Positions 49,504-60,400 of a stretch of 64,000 bases of DNA are shown piece after piece (the first letter of the stretch is position 1; each line of letters opens with the position of its first letter). The DNA comes from Manihot esculenta (taxonomy: Eukaryota; Streptophyta; Magnoliopsida; Malpighiales; Euphorbiaceae), in assembly GCF_001659605.2 (NCBI RefSeq), contig NC_035162.2:13039248-13103247 (forward strand), given 5' to 3'. The position numbers and the translations under genes were made by a program. Under the pieces are notes generated by a model, which worked only from the letters and a program-made list of their open reading frames with translations, had not been told where the DNA came from and made no database searches.

Positions 49504-50292
49504 TAGGCCTGTGCAGATTTCGGTTTAAACCGAAAAACCGAACCGAACCGATTAATTTTGGTTTTTCGATTCGGTTAATCGGGATGATCGGTTTGGTTCG
49601 GTTAGTATATTTAAAATTATTCGGTTTTCGGTTCGGTTCGGTTTAAACGTGTTAAATAACCGATCAAACCGAAATAACCGATTTCGGTTCTAATCCCAAC
49701 CCTCGGCCCAGGCGTTCGCCTCCCCTGTCCCCTCTCCATCATTGAATCTCTGAAATCTTTCTGTGGATCAACTGAGGACATAACCACTGCAAACCGATTT
49801 TACCCAAGCCAAACCCGAACCACTGTCGCCTCATCGCCGTCAATCAAATCGACCGGCGTAGCGGGGATTGCAGTGGAGCCGGCAGCCGCCGCCGAGGGAA
49901 TACCTGTAGCAGAATTGTCGGACCACGAAGTGGCAACGACTTGCTCCACATCGATGTTGCTGCAGTTCCGGCGGGACTTGGTGCTGAGCTGGCGAAGTTG
50001 GGAGGGAATTTCAAGATCAGAGATGACATTCCGCCACCGAGAAATGAAGCCGTTCCAATGACGATGCCGCTTCGTGGCGACCGTCGAACTTCCATGACGA
50101 TCCAGCTTTCATGAAATTGATTAGTTATTTCGGTTTGAACCGAACCGAACCGAACCGATTTTTATCGGTTTGGTTCGGTTCGGTTATACTTTTATAATCG
50201 GTTTTTTCAGTTTTGAAAATTTTAATAAATCGGTTTTCAGTTTTTTCGGTTCGGTTCGGTTCGGAACCGAACCGACCGATTGCACAACCCTA
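49504..50292. mobile_element. Non-autonomous hAT-type element with captured-looking GC-rich core
   Basis: The left end is TAGGCCTGTGCA and the right end, reversed, is TAGGGTTGTGCA: 12-bp terminal inverted repeats of hAT form. The flanks are TATGTACG (49496-49503) and TATATACG (50293-50300), an 8-bp target duplication with one mismatch, as hAT transposases leave. Inside each end are many CGGTT/AACCG units in both orientations (49518-49690 and 50128-50280). The core, about 49690-50125, is GC-rich and unlike all DNA around it. It holds an 83-codon minus-strand ORF (50095-49844) and no transposase. It resembles a captured gene fragment, as in Pack-type elements, but its source was not recognised. 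Confidence 0.8.
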
Positions 50293-51704
50293 TATATACG
50301 TACGGATATGAGTGACAGAAACATGTAACAATGTAATAGAAAAGTTGTTAGACCTCACTACTAAAAAACAAGAAGAACGAATCTTTCCCAGGTTTACACT
50401 CAAACTCCAAAATTTTATTATTTAAATTTTAAAATATAAAATTTATAGTAATCAAATTTAGATATACAGCCATTTACATTTTTTTTTTTAAATAAATCAG
50501 TGGGAATTTAAATTAGTTTGAATAGTGATTTTAGATATTAAATAATTTTAAAAAAATTAACTACAAATAATAATTAAAAAATATAACTGAAAAAACTGTA
50601 TAATAATTAATTGATCTGATATATGATGTGAAAAACTGAGTAATAACACCTGTTTCTCCTCCAAAGCTTCCACCGGGACCCCTTTTCTGATTTCTTTGCC
50701 CTAAGACTTCTCTTTTACTTTTCCTTCCTTAATTCTAAGCCCATAACTAAAAGCTGATAAATTATGAGTAATTCTCTGATGCATTATTTAATTAAAAAAA
50801 AAGATAATTTCTAAATGTATATCATAAGAAGGATGTATAAGCCACTTTATTTTATAATATTGGAAAAAATAATTAATACAAATCTTAAATTAACTTTTAA
50901 ATTATTCAGTAAAGTTAAAAATGTTAAATTTTTAATTTTTATTAAAAGGTAAAAGAATATTTAATATTACTTAATTTTATTTGGTTTTTTAATCATTTAA
51001 GGGTAAATTTCTAATATTTTAATTATTTAAAAATATAAAAAATGAAAATAAGTAAATAAAAGCCTATATTTGATATAACAATTGAAAATCTGAAAAAATG
51101 GATTTGGCATTCGTGTGGTGCACACACGGAGGCGATTGTGCCAAACCTTTCCCACGACTAGGCAAGTTGCATAAGAGGACCCACTTTCAATCAATCAATC
51201 AAATGAACGAGCGATGGTGATGGTGATGGTAGCGTGACGCGGAAAATATGAGCGAATAACAGCGCATGCTCTTTAGACACCATAGTTGACTGCCGTATCA
51301 TAACATTTCTCCTTCAGTCATCAGTCTTCTTGTGGGACCCATTTTGCTTCTCACTTCCACCTTCGTTGACTCCTGCTTTACCATCCAATGTGTACTTTTC
51401 ATCCTGCGGTTCATATCTTTACTATTTTTTCCTTTTTAATCAATTCTTAAGCCCCGTTTAGTTAAAAGTAATTGAATTAAGAAATTTTAAGTTTTTAAAA
51501 ATATTAAAATTATATTTATTTGATTGATATTTTGATTTTACCTTTTAAAAAATTAAAATTATTTTTAATAGTTTAAAATTTAAAAGTTAAAGATTACAGA
51601 AAGTGTATAAACCGAATGAAAATTACATTTTTTTTTTTTATTTTTTTTTTCATTAGTGATATTTAATCATCTCACTCCTATAGAGCCACTTATATTTGTC
51701 ATTC
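50293..51704. other. Intergenic, no gene recognised
   Basis: From 51095 to 51420 is a unique-looking island with GTTGACTGCC and GTTGACTCC (W-box cores) and a GATGGTGATGGTGATGG run, perhaps regulatory, but no coding frame follows. The remainder is AT-rich. Confidence 0.4.
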
Positions 51705-51805
51705 AGATTGGTATATACAGACGTGTCAGAATATTTTTACACGTCAGACGACTATTTAATTTTTTTCGACGTGCATATTGATAGAACCGCAAAGTGACTG
51801 CACTC
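51705..51805. repeat. Dispersed repeat family R1, copy C
   Basis: It has TATATACAGACGTGTCAGA, CACGTCAGACGACTATTTAA, TTTTTTCGACGTGCAT and CGCAAAGTGACTG in the same order as copies A and B. Confidence 0.55.
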
Positions 51806-53089
51806 ATTTCTCTTACCTTATATCACATCATCGAGTTAAACTTTTCATGGATAGGTCCGCACATGTAATCAATTCGGTTCGCCTCTAATCATAAGATTGA
51901 TCAAGTAATGTTGAACCGACCTACCTGCGTATGACTTGATAAAATTTATATCGTAATCTTCTCTAAAGTCAGACTTCATCCTCCGATGAGAAGCAAAACG
52001 TATATCAATTTCTTTTTTATGAATTTAATTAAATTATTTTTAAAAAAATCACCTCTAAAAAACAACCAATTTAACTAAACAAACTCTTAATTTATGTACT
52101 GCATTCTAAATTTTCATAAAGATAATAAAATTAAAAGTGTTTAGCATTGTCCTATTAAAATTGATCATATCTTATTCTTTTAATAAGTTATTACTAATAT
52201 AATTATTTATTTATATTTTTTTAAGTCTAGTTAAATATACAATTATTTATATTCCAAACCAAATAAAAAAATTAATAAAGTTTAAAAATCATGTACAATT
52301 TTCTTATAAAAAAATTAATTTACCTAAAAAAACAGAATATTTGAGTTATTATGCCAAAAATAGATAAAATAATGATAATTGTTGAGGCTTTGAATTTTCA
52401 ATTAAAGATATAGTCAAAAGGGATAATAATTAATTCATTTGTTAATTACTTGTTATGTATGGCTTTCTTCATTTGATTAATTACCATAAGAATATTAAGA
52501 TAAGTGTTTCCTAAAAAAAAATAATTGCTGTATTAAATTAATGTTATCCATCAATATCATGTACTTAATTACTTAGGCATGTCTTTTATTATTTGTATAA
52601 TTTAACAAAAAGCTTGTCTTTACAATAAATGAATCTTTTTAATTTTGGAATATTAATGTTTGTCTCACACTTGCTATAAAGTTTTTTTTTTTTTTTTTTA
52701 AATTTCCCCATAAAGCAAGGAGTTTTAAAAAATCCCAACTCGTGATAATCTTGCTATAATTAGTTGAATCTCCACTAAAATTATGTTAATAAATAGTATA
52801 GCTTTTTTTAAATATGGCATCCATTATTCGAAATGAATTATTTCGATTAATTTAAATTTTCGCTGATTACGTCTTTTAAATTATTTGAAATTAAATTTTT
52901 TTGAAAATGAGTGTGTAATTAAAATCTCTTTTAAAATTAAGTATATAAATTTATAATAAATTGATATAATAATAATAATAATGATATAATATATAGAAAA
53001 ATAGAGTTTTACAGGAATTTTGTGAATTTGGAAAGAGCTTAACCTTAGAGTAGAATGTCTCCTCCCTTTTATCCTTTTCTTTTCTCCCT
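51806..53089. other. AT-rich intergenic, no gene recognised
   Basis: From 51806 to 52010 the base composition is still balanced and may belong to the R1 element. After that the DNA is AT-rich with poly(T) at 52682-52700. No gene signal was seen. Confidence 0.4.
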
Positions 53090-53245
53090 CACGCGAGATG
53101 GTCTCTCTGCTATTGGTACACATTTCCCTTGGTGCAGGTCCGTACGTACGGATAACCCCAGGACCCTCTCTGTGTCAGACAAACATTTAATTCTCTTTGG
53201 CGTGCGAGTAGGTAGGGCTGCAAAATGACAGGACTTGCAGTCTTT
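53090..53245. repeat. Dispersed repeat family R1, copy B
   Basis: It has CGTACGTACGGATAA, TGTGTCAGACAAACATTTAA, TTCTCTTTGGCGTGCGAGTA and GCAAAATGACAGGACTTGC, parallel to copy A at 13340-13445. Upstream, both copies also share a pyrimidine-rich TTTTATCCTTTTC-like stretch, so the true element is longer than the core. Confidence 0.55.
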
Positions 53246-53466
53246 TCTTCTTGTGACTGGATTTAAGGAAAAAGGACCGAAATCTTGAAAAGGGTTGGCT
53301 TTAAGGCTGAAATGAACCGGACCGATCTGATTGAGTAACTTAAATAGGAGTCCGATTAGGAAAATGAATAGATTGGATCTGGCTTATTCGGGACTTAGGA
53401 GCCTTCTGATTATGTGCTGCTACTATCGGTCTGACTTCGTAATGGGATTGTGAAGTTTTGTGGTCA

Positions 53467-53469
53467 TTA

Positions 53470-53511
<42 letters not shown>
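53467..53511 (+). repeat. (AAT)n microsatellite
   Basis: About fifteen uninterrupted AAT units. It is a likely polymorphic marker. Confidence 0.95.
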
Positions 53512-53512
<1 letters not shown>

Positions 53513-54939
53513 TACAGTAAATTTATGTTTTAAATTTAATTTATAAATCTGATTTAAATAAAAATTTAGCACGTGTGATGTGGGGAAATGGCAGTTGAAT
53601 ACGCAACAGACTCACGAGTACCACATCACACTTGGAGGCCTTTGTCGTCTTCACTGTTAAGAGTACAAGTTAAGGAACTTTATATACCTTCTCTCTACCA
53701 CAATAACAACTCAATTATAATAAGTTAGATGAAAAAAAAAATTTTTTTTTTCTTTTACTTTTCTTTTTGAATGAAATTCACATTTTAAAGATGCCATTAC
53801 TAGAGGATGCATTTGCATTATAACCCTTTTGTTCAATTCCTTAGTCATTAATTACGAATAAATAAATAAATTATAAATTAATTTAATTAATTATAGCATT
53901 ATTTTTTAAACTAAAATTGAGATATTTTAAATTATCAATTTTTCTTTAGGGGGGCGTGAGTATTGATGCTCTGTGTATATACGTGATTTTGTTAGGGCAA
54001 GTGGTGAGACCATGCATGGATTATACTTAATCTCATTCTCAATTTGGTTGTAGATTGCCACTCATTTGATTTAATGGGATGAAAGAATCATATTCTCTAA
54101 CAATAAGGATGGATGAGAATTGAAGAGAAGCATTAGGGTTGGGAATTTTAATTCAGAGGTGGTCCTTAAAAGAGATAGATAGGTATATTAGAATAATATT
54201 TTAGCCAGCTTTGCTCTCTACTATATATAAGTTGAGTGTTTTGATCCAAGTGAATTGCATTCCATCAACTTTCCTTCTCCTTTTCCTTTGGATTTTGATC
54301 CCTTCTTGCTCAAACAACAGAAGCTTCAAGGATCTCGCCATTTTAAAGGTAAGAGTTTCAAGCTTTTCTCTATTTCTCATTGTGGACATTACGCATTTTA
54401 AGCATTTTGATATGAATATTATTGCATTTTATTGCTAAAAAATACAATTTTTTTTTTTTATTTTGAAAACAACAGAGATTATTTCATTTTTAGTATGTTT
54501 CTTATGGGTGATAAAAAAATTATTGTTGGGAAAAAAAAGGAAAATATAAAATTAATGAAATATAAAAAGAAATCCGCCAGATCATTGTCTCTAGCGGCAG
54601 CAGAAGAGTTACGTGTCTTTCTGAGCTCTGAAAAATAAAGCGGTGAAAGAATGGTCGGTGCTCCGGTGGGGTAGTGTTTGTTAGTTAATGGTTGGGAGGG
54701 ATTTTTGAGATCTCTTTATTATATTTTAAAACATAATCAAATTTAAAAAATTAAGAAAATTAATCAAATTTTAATTAGATATCAGTTGATATTTAAAGTA
54801 TAATTGTATTTTTTCTTTTTAAATGGGGTCACAAAATCTTGAATACTGGTATTGCTAGAGGACAGATATCACATACAGAGAATCCGAGTCGAGTCACGAG
54901 TCAAAAGGGTCTTTAGAGCATGTGCATGCCCTTCAAATC
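53512..54939. other. Intergenic, upstream region of the amino acid permease
   Basis: Around 54222 there is CTATATATAAG (TATA-like). About 60 bp further on, a frame could code a hydrophobic secretory-signal-like stretch (STFLLLFLWILIPSCS) ending at a donor-like AAAG|GTAAGAG near 54348. That frame has no ATG, so no gene is called. It may be a non-coding first exon or a chance match. Confidence 0.4.
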
Positions 54940-54947
54940 TATAAATA
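54940..54947 (+). promoter_or_regulatory. TATA box of the amino acid permease gene
   Basis: TATAAATA lies 137 bp upstream of the start codon, leaving a leader of roughly 105 nt if transcription starts about 30 bp downstream. This is a normal plant core promoter. Confidence 0.75.
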
Positions 54948-55083
54948 GCTACTCTTCTTAGCTTCCATTTGCTCATCATCCCTCAAATCAATCTCTACTT
55001 TTTCATTAATTAGCTTGCTTTGTTCATCTTTAGTTCTTTAAAGCACAGAGAAGAACTCACTTCTGTTTCTTTTGTGAACAAAG

Positions 55084-56893
55084 ATGGTTGAAAATACTGC
55101 AGCAAAGACCCATTCCCACCAAGTTTTCGATGTTTCCATTGACATCCATGCACAAACTGGCTCCATGTGTCTCGACGACGATGGTCGTCTTAAGCGAACC
55201 GGTAATTAATCTTACTTAACACAATCTTAATCACAGATTATAATCCAGGAATGTGGTCGATGCTTGATACTGATTATGATGATGATGATGGTTCAGGGAA
55301 TATGTGGACTGCAAGTGCCCACATCATAACGGCGGTGATTGGGTCTGGGGTTCTGTCTCTGGCCTGGGCCATAGCTCAGCTTGGATGGGTTGCTGGTCCA
55401 GCGGTTATGTTCTTGTTCTCTTTGGTTACTTACTATACTTCGACTCTGCTCTCTGCCTGCTACCGTTCTGGTGATCCTCTCACTGGCAAGAGAAATTACA
55501 CTTACATGGACGCTGTTCGATCCAATCTTGGTAATTTCTGCTGCTTGTTTCTAACATAAATCTCGATCTTTTCAAAGTTTCTGAACTCAAAATCCTTACA
55601 TTACCATGAAAAATTTCTCAGGTGGGGCTAAGGTCAAGATTTGTGGATTTGTTCAGTATCTTAATCTCTTTGGAGTTGCCATTGGTTACACAATTGCATC
55701 ATCCATAAGCATGATGTGAGTTCACAGACTTGAAAGTGAAAATCAAATCATTTTGGTTTCATGTTGCAGTGGCTAATCAGATTTGTGGGTTGTGATGAAA
55801 CAGGGCTGTTAAGAGGTCTAATTGTTTCCACAAGAGTGGGGGCAAAAATCCTTGCCGTATGAATGCTAATCCTTACATGATTGCTTTTGGGATCACAGAA
55901 ATTATTTTCTCTCAAATTCCTGATTTTGATCAACTATGGTGGCTCTCCATTGCTGCCGCTGTTATGTCCTTCACTTACTCCACTATTGGTCTCGGACTCG
56001 GCATTGCTAAAGTTGTAGAGAATGGGAAATTCATGGGAAGCTTAACAGGAATCAGCATCGACACTGTGAGCCAAACCCAGAAGATATGGAGAAGTTTTCA
56101 AGCACTTGGAGACATAGCTTTTGCTTATTCCTACTCCATCATCCTCATTGAAATTCAAGTATACTTAAATCCCAAAACTCAAATACATTAAATAATGAAA
56201 TTTGCACATTAAGTTGACTTCTGTTTGATTCTGTAACAGGACACAGTCAAATCTCCACCATCAGAATCCAAGACGATGAAGAAAGCAACTCTAATAAGCG
56301 TAGCAGTGACAACACTTTTCTACATGCTCTGCGGTTGCTTTGGCTACGCAGCTTTTGGAGACATGTCGCCTGGAAATCTCCTCACAGGCTTCGGCTTTTA
56401 TAACCCATATTGGCTCCTAGACATTGCCAATATCGCCATAGTAATCCACCTCATCGGCGCATATCAAGTCTACTGCCAACCCCTCTTTGCTTTCATTGAA
56501 AAAGCAGCAGCACGAAGATTCCCAGACAGTGACTTCATTACCAAAGAAATCAAAATCCCAATTCCTGGCTCCAGTTCCTACAAGCTTAACCTCTTTAGAT
56601 TGGTCTGGAGGACAGCTTTTGTGATTCTGACAACTCTGATCTCCATGCTCCTTCCTTTCTTCAATGACATAGTTGGTCTTCTCGGAGCTTTAGGATTCTG
56701 GCCGTTAACTGTTTATTTCCCAGTTGAGATGTACATATCGCAAAAGAAGATACCAAAGTGGAGTACGAGATGGATCTGCCTCCAAATCCTGAGTGGTGCT
56801 TGCCTTATAATCACCATAGCTGCAGCCGCTGGCTCCATTGCTGGAGTTGTTGGTGATCTTAAATCTGTCAAGCCATTTCAGACCTCTTACTGA
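55084..56893 (+). CDS. AAP3: Amino acid permease, AAP2/3/4/5 clade (AAP3-like)
   Basis: Five exons: 55084-55201, 55297-55530, 55622-55715, 55804-56158 and 56240-56893. All junctions are GT..AG and they join to 484 aa, the usual AAP length. AAPs are proton-coupled amino acid importers of the plasma membrane (AAAP family), with about 11 membrane segments. The hydrophilic start ends in [10 protein letters not shown], then [20 protein letters not shown] opens segment 1. Other family blocks are [91 protein letters not shown] and [18 protein letters not shown]. The N-terminal HQVFDV resembles AAP2, while [12 protein letters not shown] and the C-terminus resemble AAP3. The choice of AAP3 is therefore only probable, and AAP2, 4 or 5 remain possible. 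AAP2/3 genes act in vascular amino acid transport. Confidence 0.95.
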
Positions 56894-57821
56894 ATCAGTA
56901 GATTTGGGCTGTCATGTCACTCATCCATAGGGCTTAAAGATTAAGAATTCGGAGCCTGTTTACGTGTCTTGATCTAATGCAAATGTATGAAAATTTCATT
57001 TTTTATCTTTAAGAATTTGCAAGTGTAACACGTGTGCATATTCACATGCAAATTAATGTTGAATGTTTCATATTTTCACCGTTAGGGAATGGGAAAATTC
57101 TTGCTCAAGGTGTATAAATAAAAATATTAATATATTTTTATAAGTGAAATTTATTAAAATGAATAAACAAATTAAAATAAAATTTCCTTATTTCTTATTT
57201 TACCATTTTTATTTTTTTTTCATACTTAAGTATTTACGTGAAAATTAGTAGAAAATTGAAGATTATATTTTTTTTAATAGATAATGATGTGTGAAAAATT
57301 TTATAATATAATTTTATTTAAGTTTTTTTTTTTTGAAAATAAATTTTATTTAAGTTATATATTCATTCAAATGAAGAAAAAAATTAATTAAATTAAATAT
57401 AAATATAAATATTTTTTATATTTTATGACAATTTTTATTATTATCATAAAAAAAGTATATAATGATTATTACTGAGATGAGTATTTACTTCTCAAAATTT
57501 AAGTATTTAGTTAATATATAATTTTTTATATTAAATTAAATATTGTATTTTAAATATTATAAATATTATATTTTCTAGAAAAATAACTTTCTTAGGATTG
57601 TACTTTTCAAAAAAAATTAATTTTTTCTGAAATTATACTATTTTAAACCAAACGAGACCTTAATTTTGATGATTATTGTCTAAATTCTTACCTAATGTTG
57701 GCATGTCTAACATGCTTCTCTTTTTCCTTCTTTCCTTTTTTCTCCTATTTTTTTTATACTAAGCATGTCTCTTATGTTTTAGAAAAATGCTTAGACTTTG
57801 ATTATTTATAAAAAAAAAGGA
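56894..57821. other. Permease 3' UTR and AT-rich intergenic DNA
   Basis: The 3' UTR probably reaches to about 57070 (AATTAATGTTGAATG). After that only AT-rich DNA with no gene signal is present. Confidence 0.45.
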
Positions 57822-58334
57822 AAAATTACTTTTTAATCCCTGAGATTTAACGTAATTAACACTTCTGTCCCTCTATTTTAGCGACCCAACACTTAAGTCC
57901 CTCACTTTCTTTTCTGTCCAAATTCGTAGTCCTTACGTCCAAAATAGCCGTTTGGGACACGTGAATTGACAAAATTAACCCTCACTAAAAATCCCGCTAT
58001 TTCAAAATCACAAAATCACAAAACCCAAACCCAAATATCTCTTCTTCTTCTTCTTCTTCTTCTTCTTCTTTTTTTTCTTCTTCTTCTTCTTCCTACCCTT
58101 TATACAATTTCTTCTTCTTCTTCAACCGGAGAAAACATGAAAGAGAAAAAAAATAGAAATTTCACATTGAGAGAAGGGTATTTTTAAAAAAAATTATCAC
58201 CTCTCACCTTTGACTCTTTGACCAAACGGTTTAAATGGACGGAAGAGAAAGTGAGGGATTTAAATGTTGGGTCGCCAAAATAGAGGGACAGAAGTGTTAA
58301 TTACGTTAAATCTCAGGGACTAAGAAGTAATTTT
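57822..58334. mobile_element. Non-autonomous long-TIR element 2
   Basis: About 97 bp at 57824-57920 and 58237-58332 are inverted copies with about eight mismatches. They share CCCTGAGATTTAACGTAATT, AACACTTCTGTCCCTCTATT and GCGACCCAACA. The core at 58039-58093 is a (TTC)n tract. It is 513 bp long in all and has no transposase. The TIR sequence differs from that of the element at 32274-32996, although both have a TTTAGTCCCTGAG-like start and a GAA/TTC core. A target duplication could not be read in the poly(A/T) flanks. Confidence 0.75.
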
Positions 58335-59538
58335 TTTTTAAAAAAAATTACTGTATAAAACATTTTATTTGCAAATTATTTTTTGATAAACTAACTAAAT
58401 TTTATTCATTTATTATAAGTTAAAAAATTAAAAATATTAATAAATAATAAAATTTTTGAAGTTCCTTCATCTTTTTAATACAGAGAGTTTAAGGATTGTG
58501 AATTATTATAAATTGTTGAAAAATTAAAGGAAGAAATTAAAGGCTACCAAGAATAAACGGAATGATTGATTTTTTACTGATAATAATTTATGCTGCATTT
58601 AATTATTTTTATTTTGTCAGACATTCTAAAATTCGTAACAAATTTGAAATTCCTTAAACCATTTCATTAATTTTGTAAAAGCTTAGACCCATTTCTCATC
58701 AAAATTGAAATTATGGTTTATTCAAATTATTTAATAATTTTTTTCTAACTATTATATATGTTCAATGATTACTCAGATGTGAGATTGTAATTTCACACCA
58801 AGCGTTGACATTACAAAATTTCCTCCCATGAAACCATTAATTTCTTTTTATTCAATTTTTATTTAAAATAAAAGAATTTAATTTTTATTTTAAAAAATTA
58901 TTTTAAAAGAAATTTAAATTATATATAACTGAATTTATTTATAAGATTAAAGTTTTTATAATATGAAATCATGAGCTATGAAATAAAATAAAGTTACGTG
59001 ATAAAATTTTAATAAGCTTAAGACCCATAACACTTGATATTTCATTAAAATTTATTTTTTTAATAAATTAAATATTTATAAAAAATTACCGTTAATAAAT
59101 ATAATATAGTTTGATATCTGTTATGCACATCCGCTGAATTTTTAAAACATTCGATAACTAACTTTTTATACGATATAAAAGTGAATGTATATATTTAATA
59201 ATTAAAATAGAAATAATATATACGTATAATCAAAATTACTTTTTAGTTAATTTGATTTATAAAAAAAATTAAATAAAATTAAAGCATTAATAGATTATAA
59301 GTAACAAATCAGGTTATATTATTTTTTCAAAGTATTTGTATTTAAAATTTATTAAATCGATTAATTTAGATTTTACGTGGGACATAAGCAGTCGACCTTA
59401 GATTTTAAAGATACTTGATAATTAGAATTTCAACTCAGAATTATTGATTAAGAAGAAAAAGAAATCGTAAAATTGCATCTCATATACTGTGGATAAATCA
59501 AAATAAACGATTTCCAGGCCCGTTTTAAATGGGAGCCG
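58335..59538. other. AT-rich intergenic, no gene recognised
   Basis: Nothing but AT-rich sequence with short chance ORFs is seen. Confidence 0.45.
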
Positions 59539-60063
59539 CACGTGGCCAATCTAGTGGGGGAAGATTGGCCTTTGTAATCGGCGAAAAGGCACGTTGCGTG
59601 GCGAGGAAATCAGTGTGAACGTTTCACTTTGATTAGATTGGCACGTGCTTTGTCCTTTCCTACTCCTAACTAGCCAACACTGACCAAATATACCAAAACA
59701 ACAAGACAATTCAAGAACACGGGTCATAGTTCTCTCGCCGTCCTCCTGTCACTCTCCAAAACCGGGCCGAATCGCCTCGCCAATTGGTGAGTCAACCCCG
59801 AGTCACCACCACACATAAGCAGGTATAGCTTTTATTATCCTTGGATAATGAAAATATTCAGCGACATGTACAGAAAAGAAAAGAAATTGAAAATAAACAA
59901 GACTTTTTTTTTTTTCCAATTTCAAATGAAGTGGGTAATCAATCAAAGGAAAATAAATAATGATTTAAATTTAATTGGCTTCTCTGAAGACGCCCATAGT
60001 GGACCGGCGTATCATGTGATCAGCCTAGTCCTAGTGTAGTGTCCTAACAGTGCCTCACACGTG
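59539..60063. promoter_or_regulatory. Cluster of three CACGTG G-boxes in an unassigned island
   Basis: CACGTG occurs at 59539-59544, 59642-59647 and 60058-60063 within an island (59515-60170) of balanced composition. A donor-like CAG|GTATAG at about 59821 and TTGACTC (a W-box core) near 60083 are also present. It looks like the promoter and leader of a plant gene, but no coding exon was found in the window downstream of it on either strand. Confidence 0.4.
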
Positions 60064-60179
60064 GGACCCCCTCTCTCTCTTGTTGACTCTCCACTTGCCG
60101 CTCAATGAGCTCCAATTTCATGCAATCTCCTACCCTAGCTTTGCTACCTGCTTTTTATTTCTGCTTTCCTTTTGGTTTT

Positions 60180-60400
60180 TATGATTGGATAAATAAATTT
60201 TTAAAATATATTAAAATATTTTTAAAATTTTCCAAATTTTATTAATTAATTTCTAATTTAATTTTAATCATATAAAAAATTTAAAATATTATCAATATGA
60301 AAAGATTAATTAGTAAAAATTTCAAATTAATTAATAAAATTTTTCAGTTTATAAAAATTAAATAATAAAATTTATTAATGTTTTCAAGAAATCAAGATCA
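60180..60400. repeat. AT-rich dispersed repeat, copy 3
   Basis: AAATATATTAAAATATTTT, TTTATTAATTAATTTC and AAATTAAATAATAAAATTT repeat the blocks of 1-410 and 5225-5850 in the same order. A short further piece lies at 62815-62900. Confidence 0.45.

Noticed and set aside
49844..50095. 83-codon minus-strand ORF inside the hAT-type element
   Set aside because: No domain or family recognised; reported only as part of the element.
54211..54360. Signal-peptide-like reading frame STFLLLFLWILIPSCS ending at a donor-like GTAAGAG
   Set aside because: The frame has no ATG start, and no following exon could be joined to it.
55251..55296. ATG at 55251 as the start of the permease
   Set aside because: It lies in intron 1. 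Exon 1 (55084-55201) supplies the family's N-terminus up to LKRTG.
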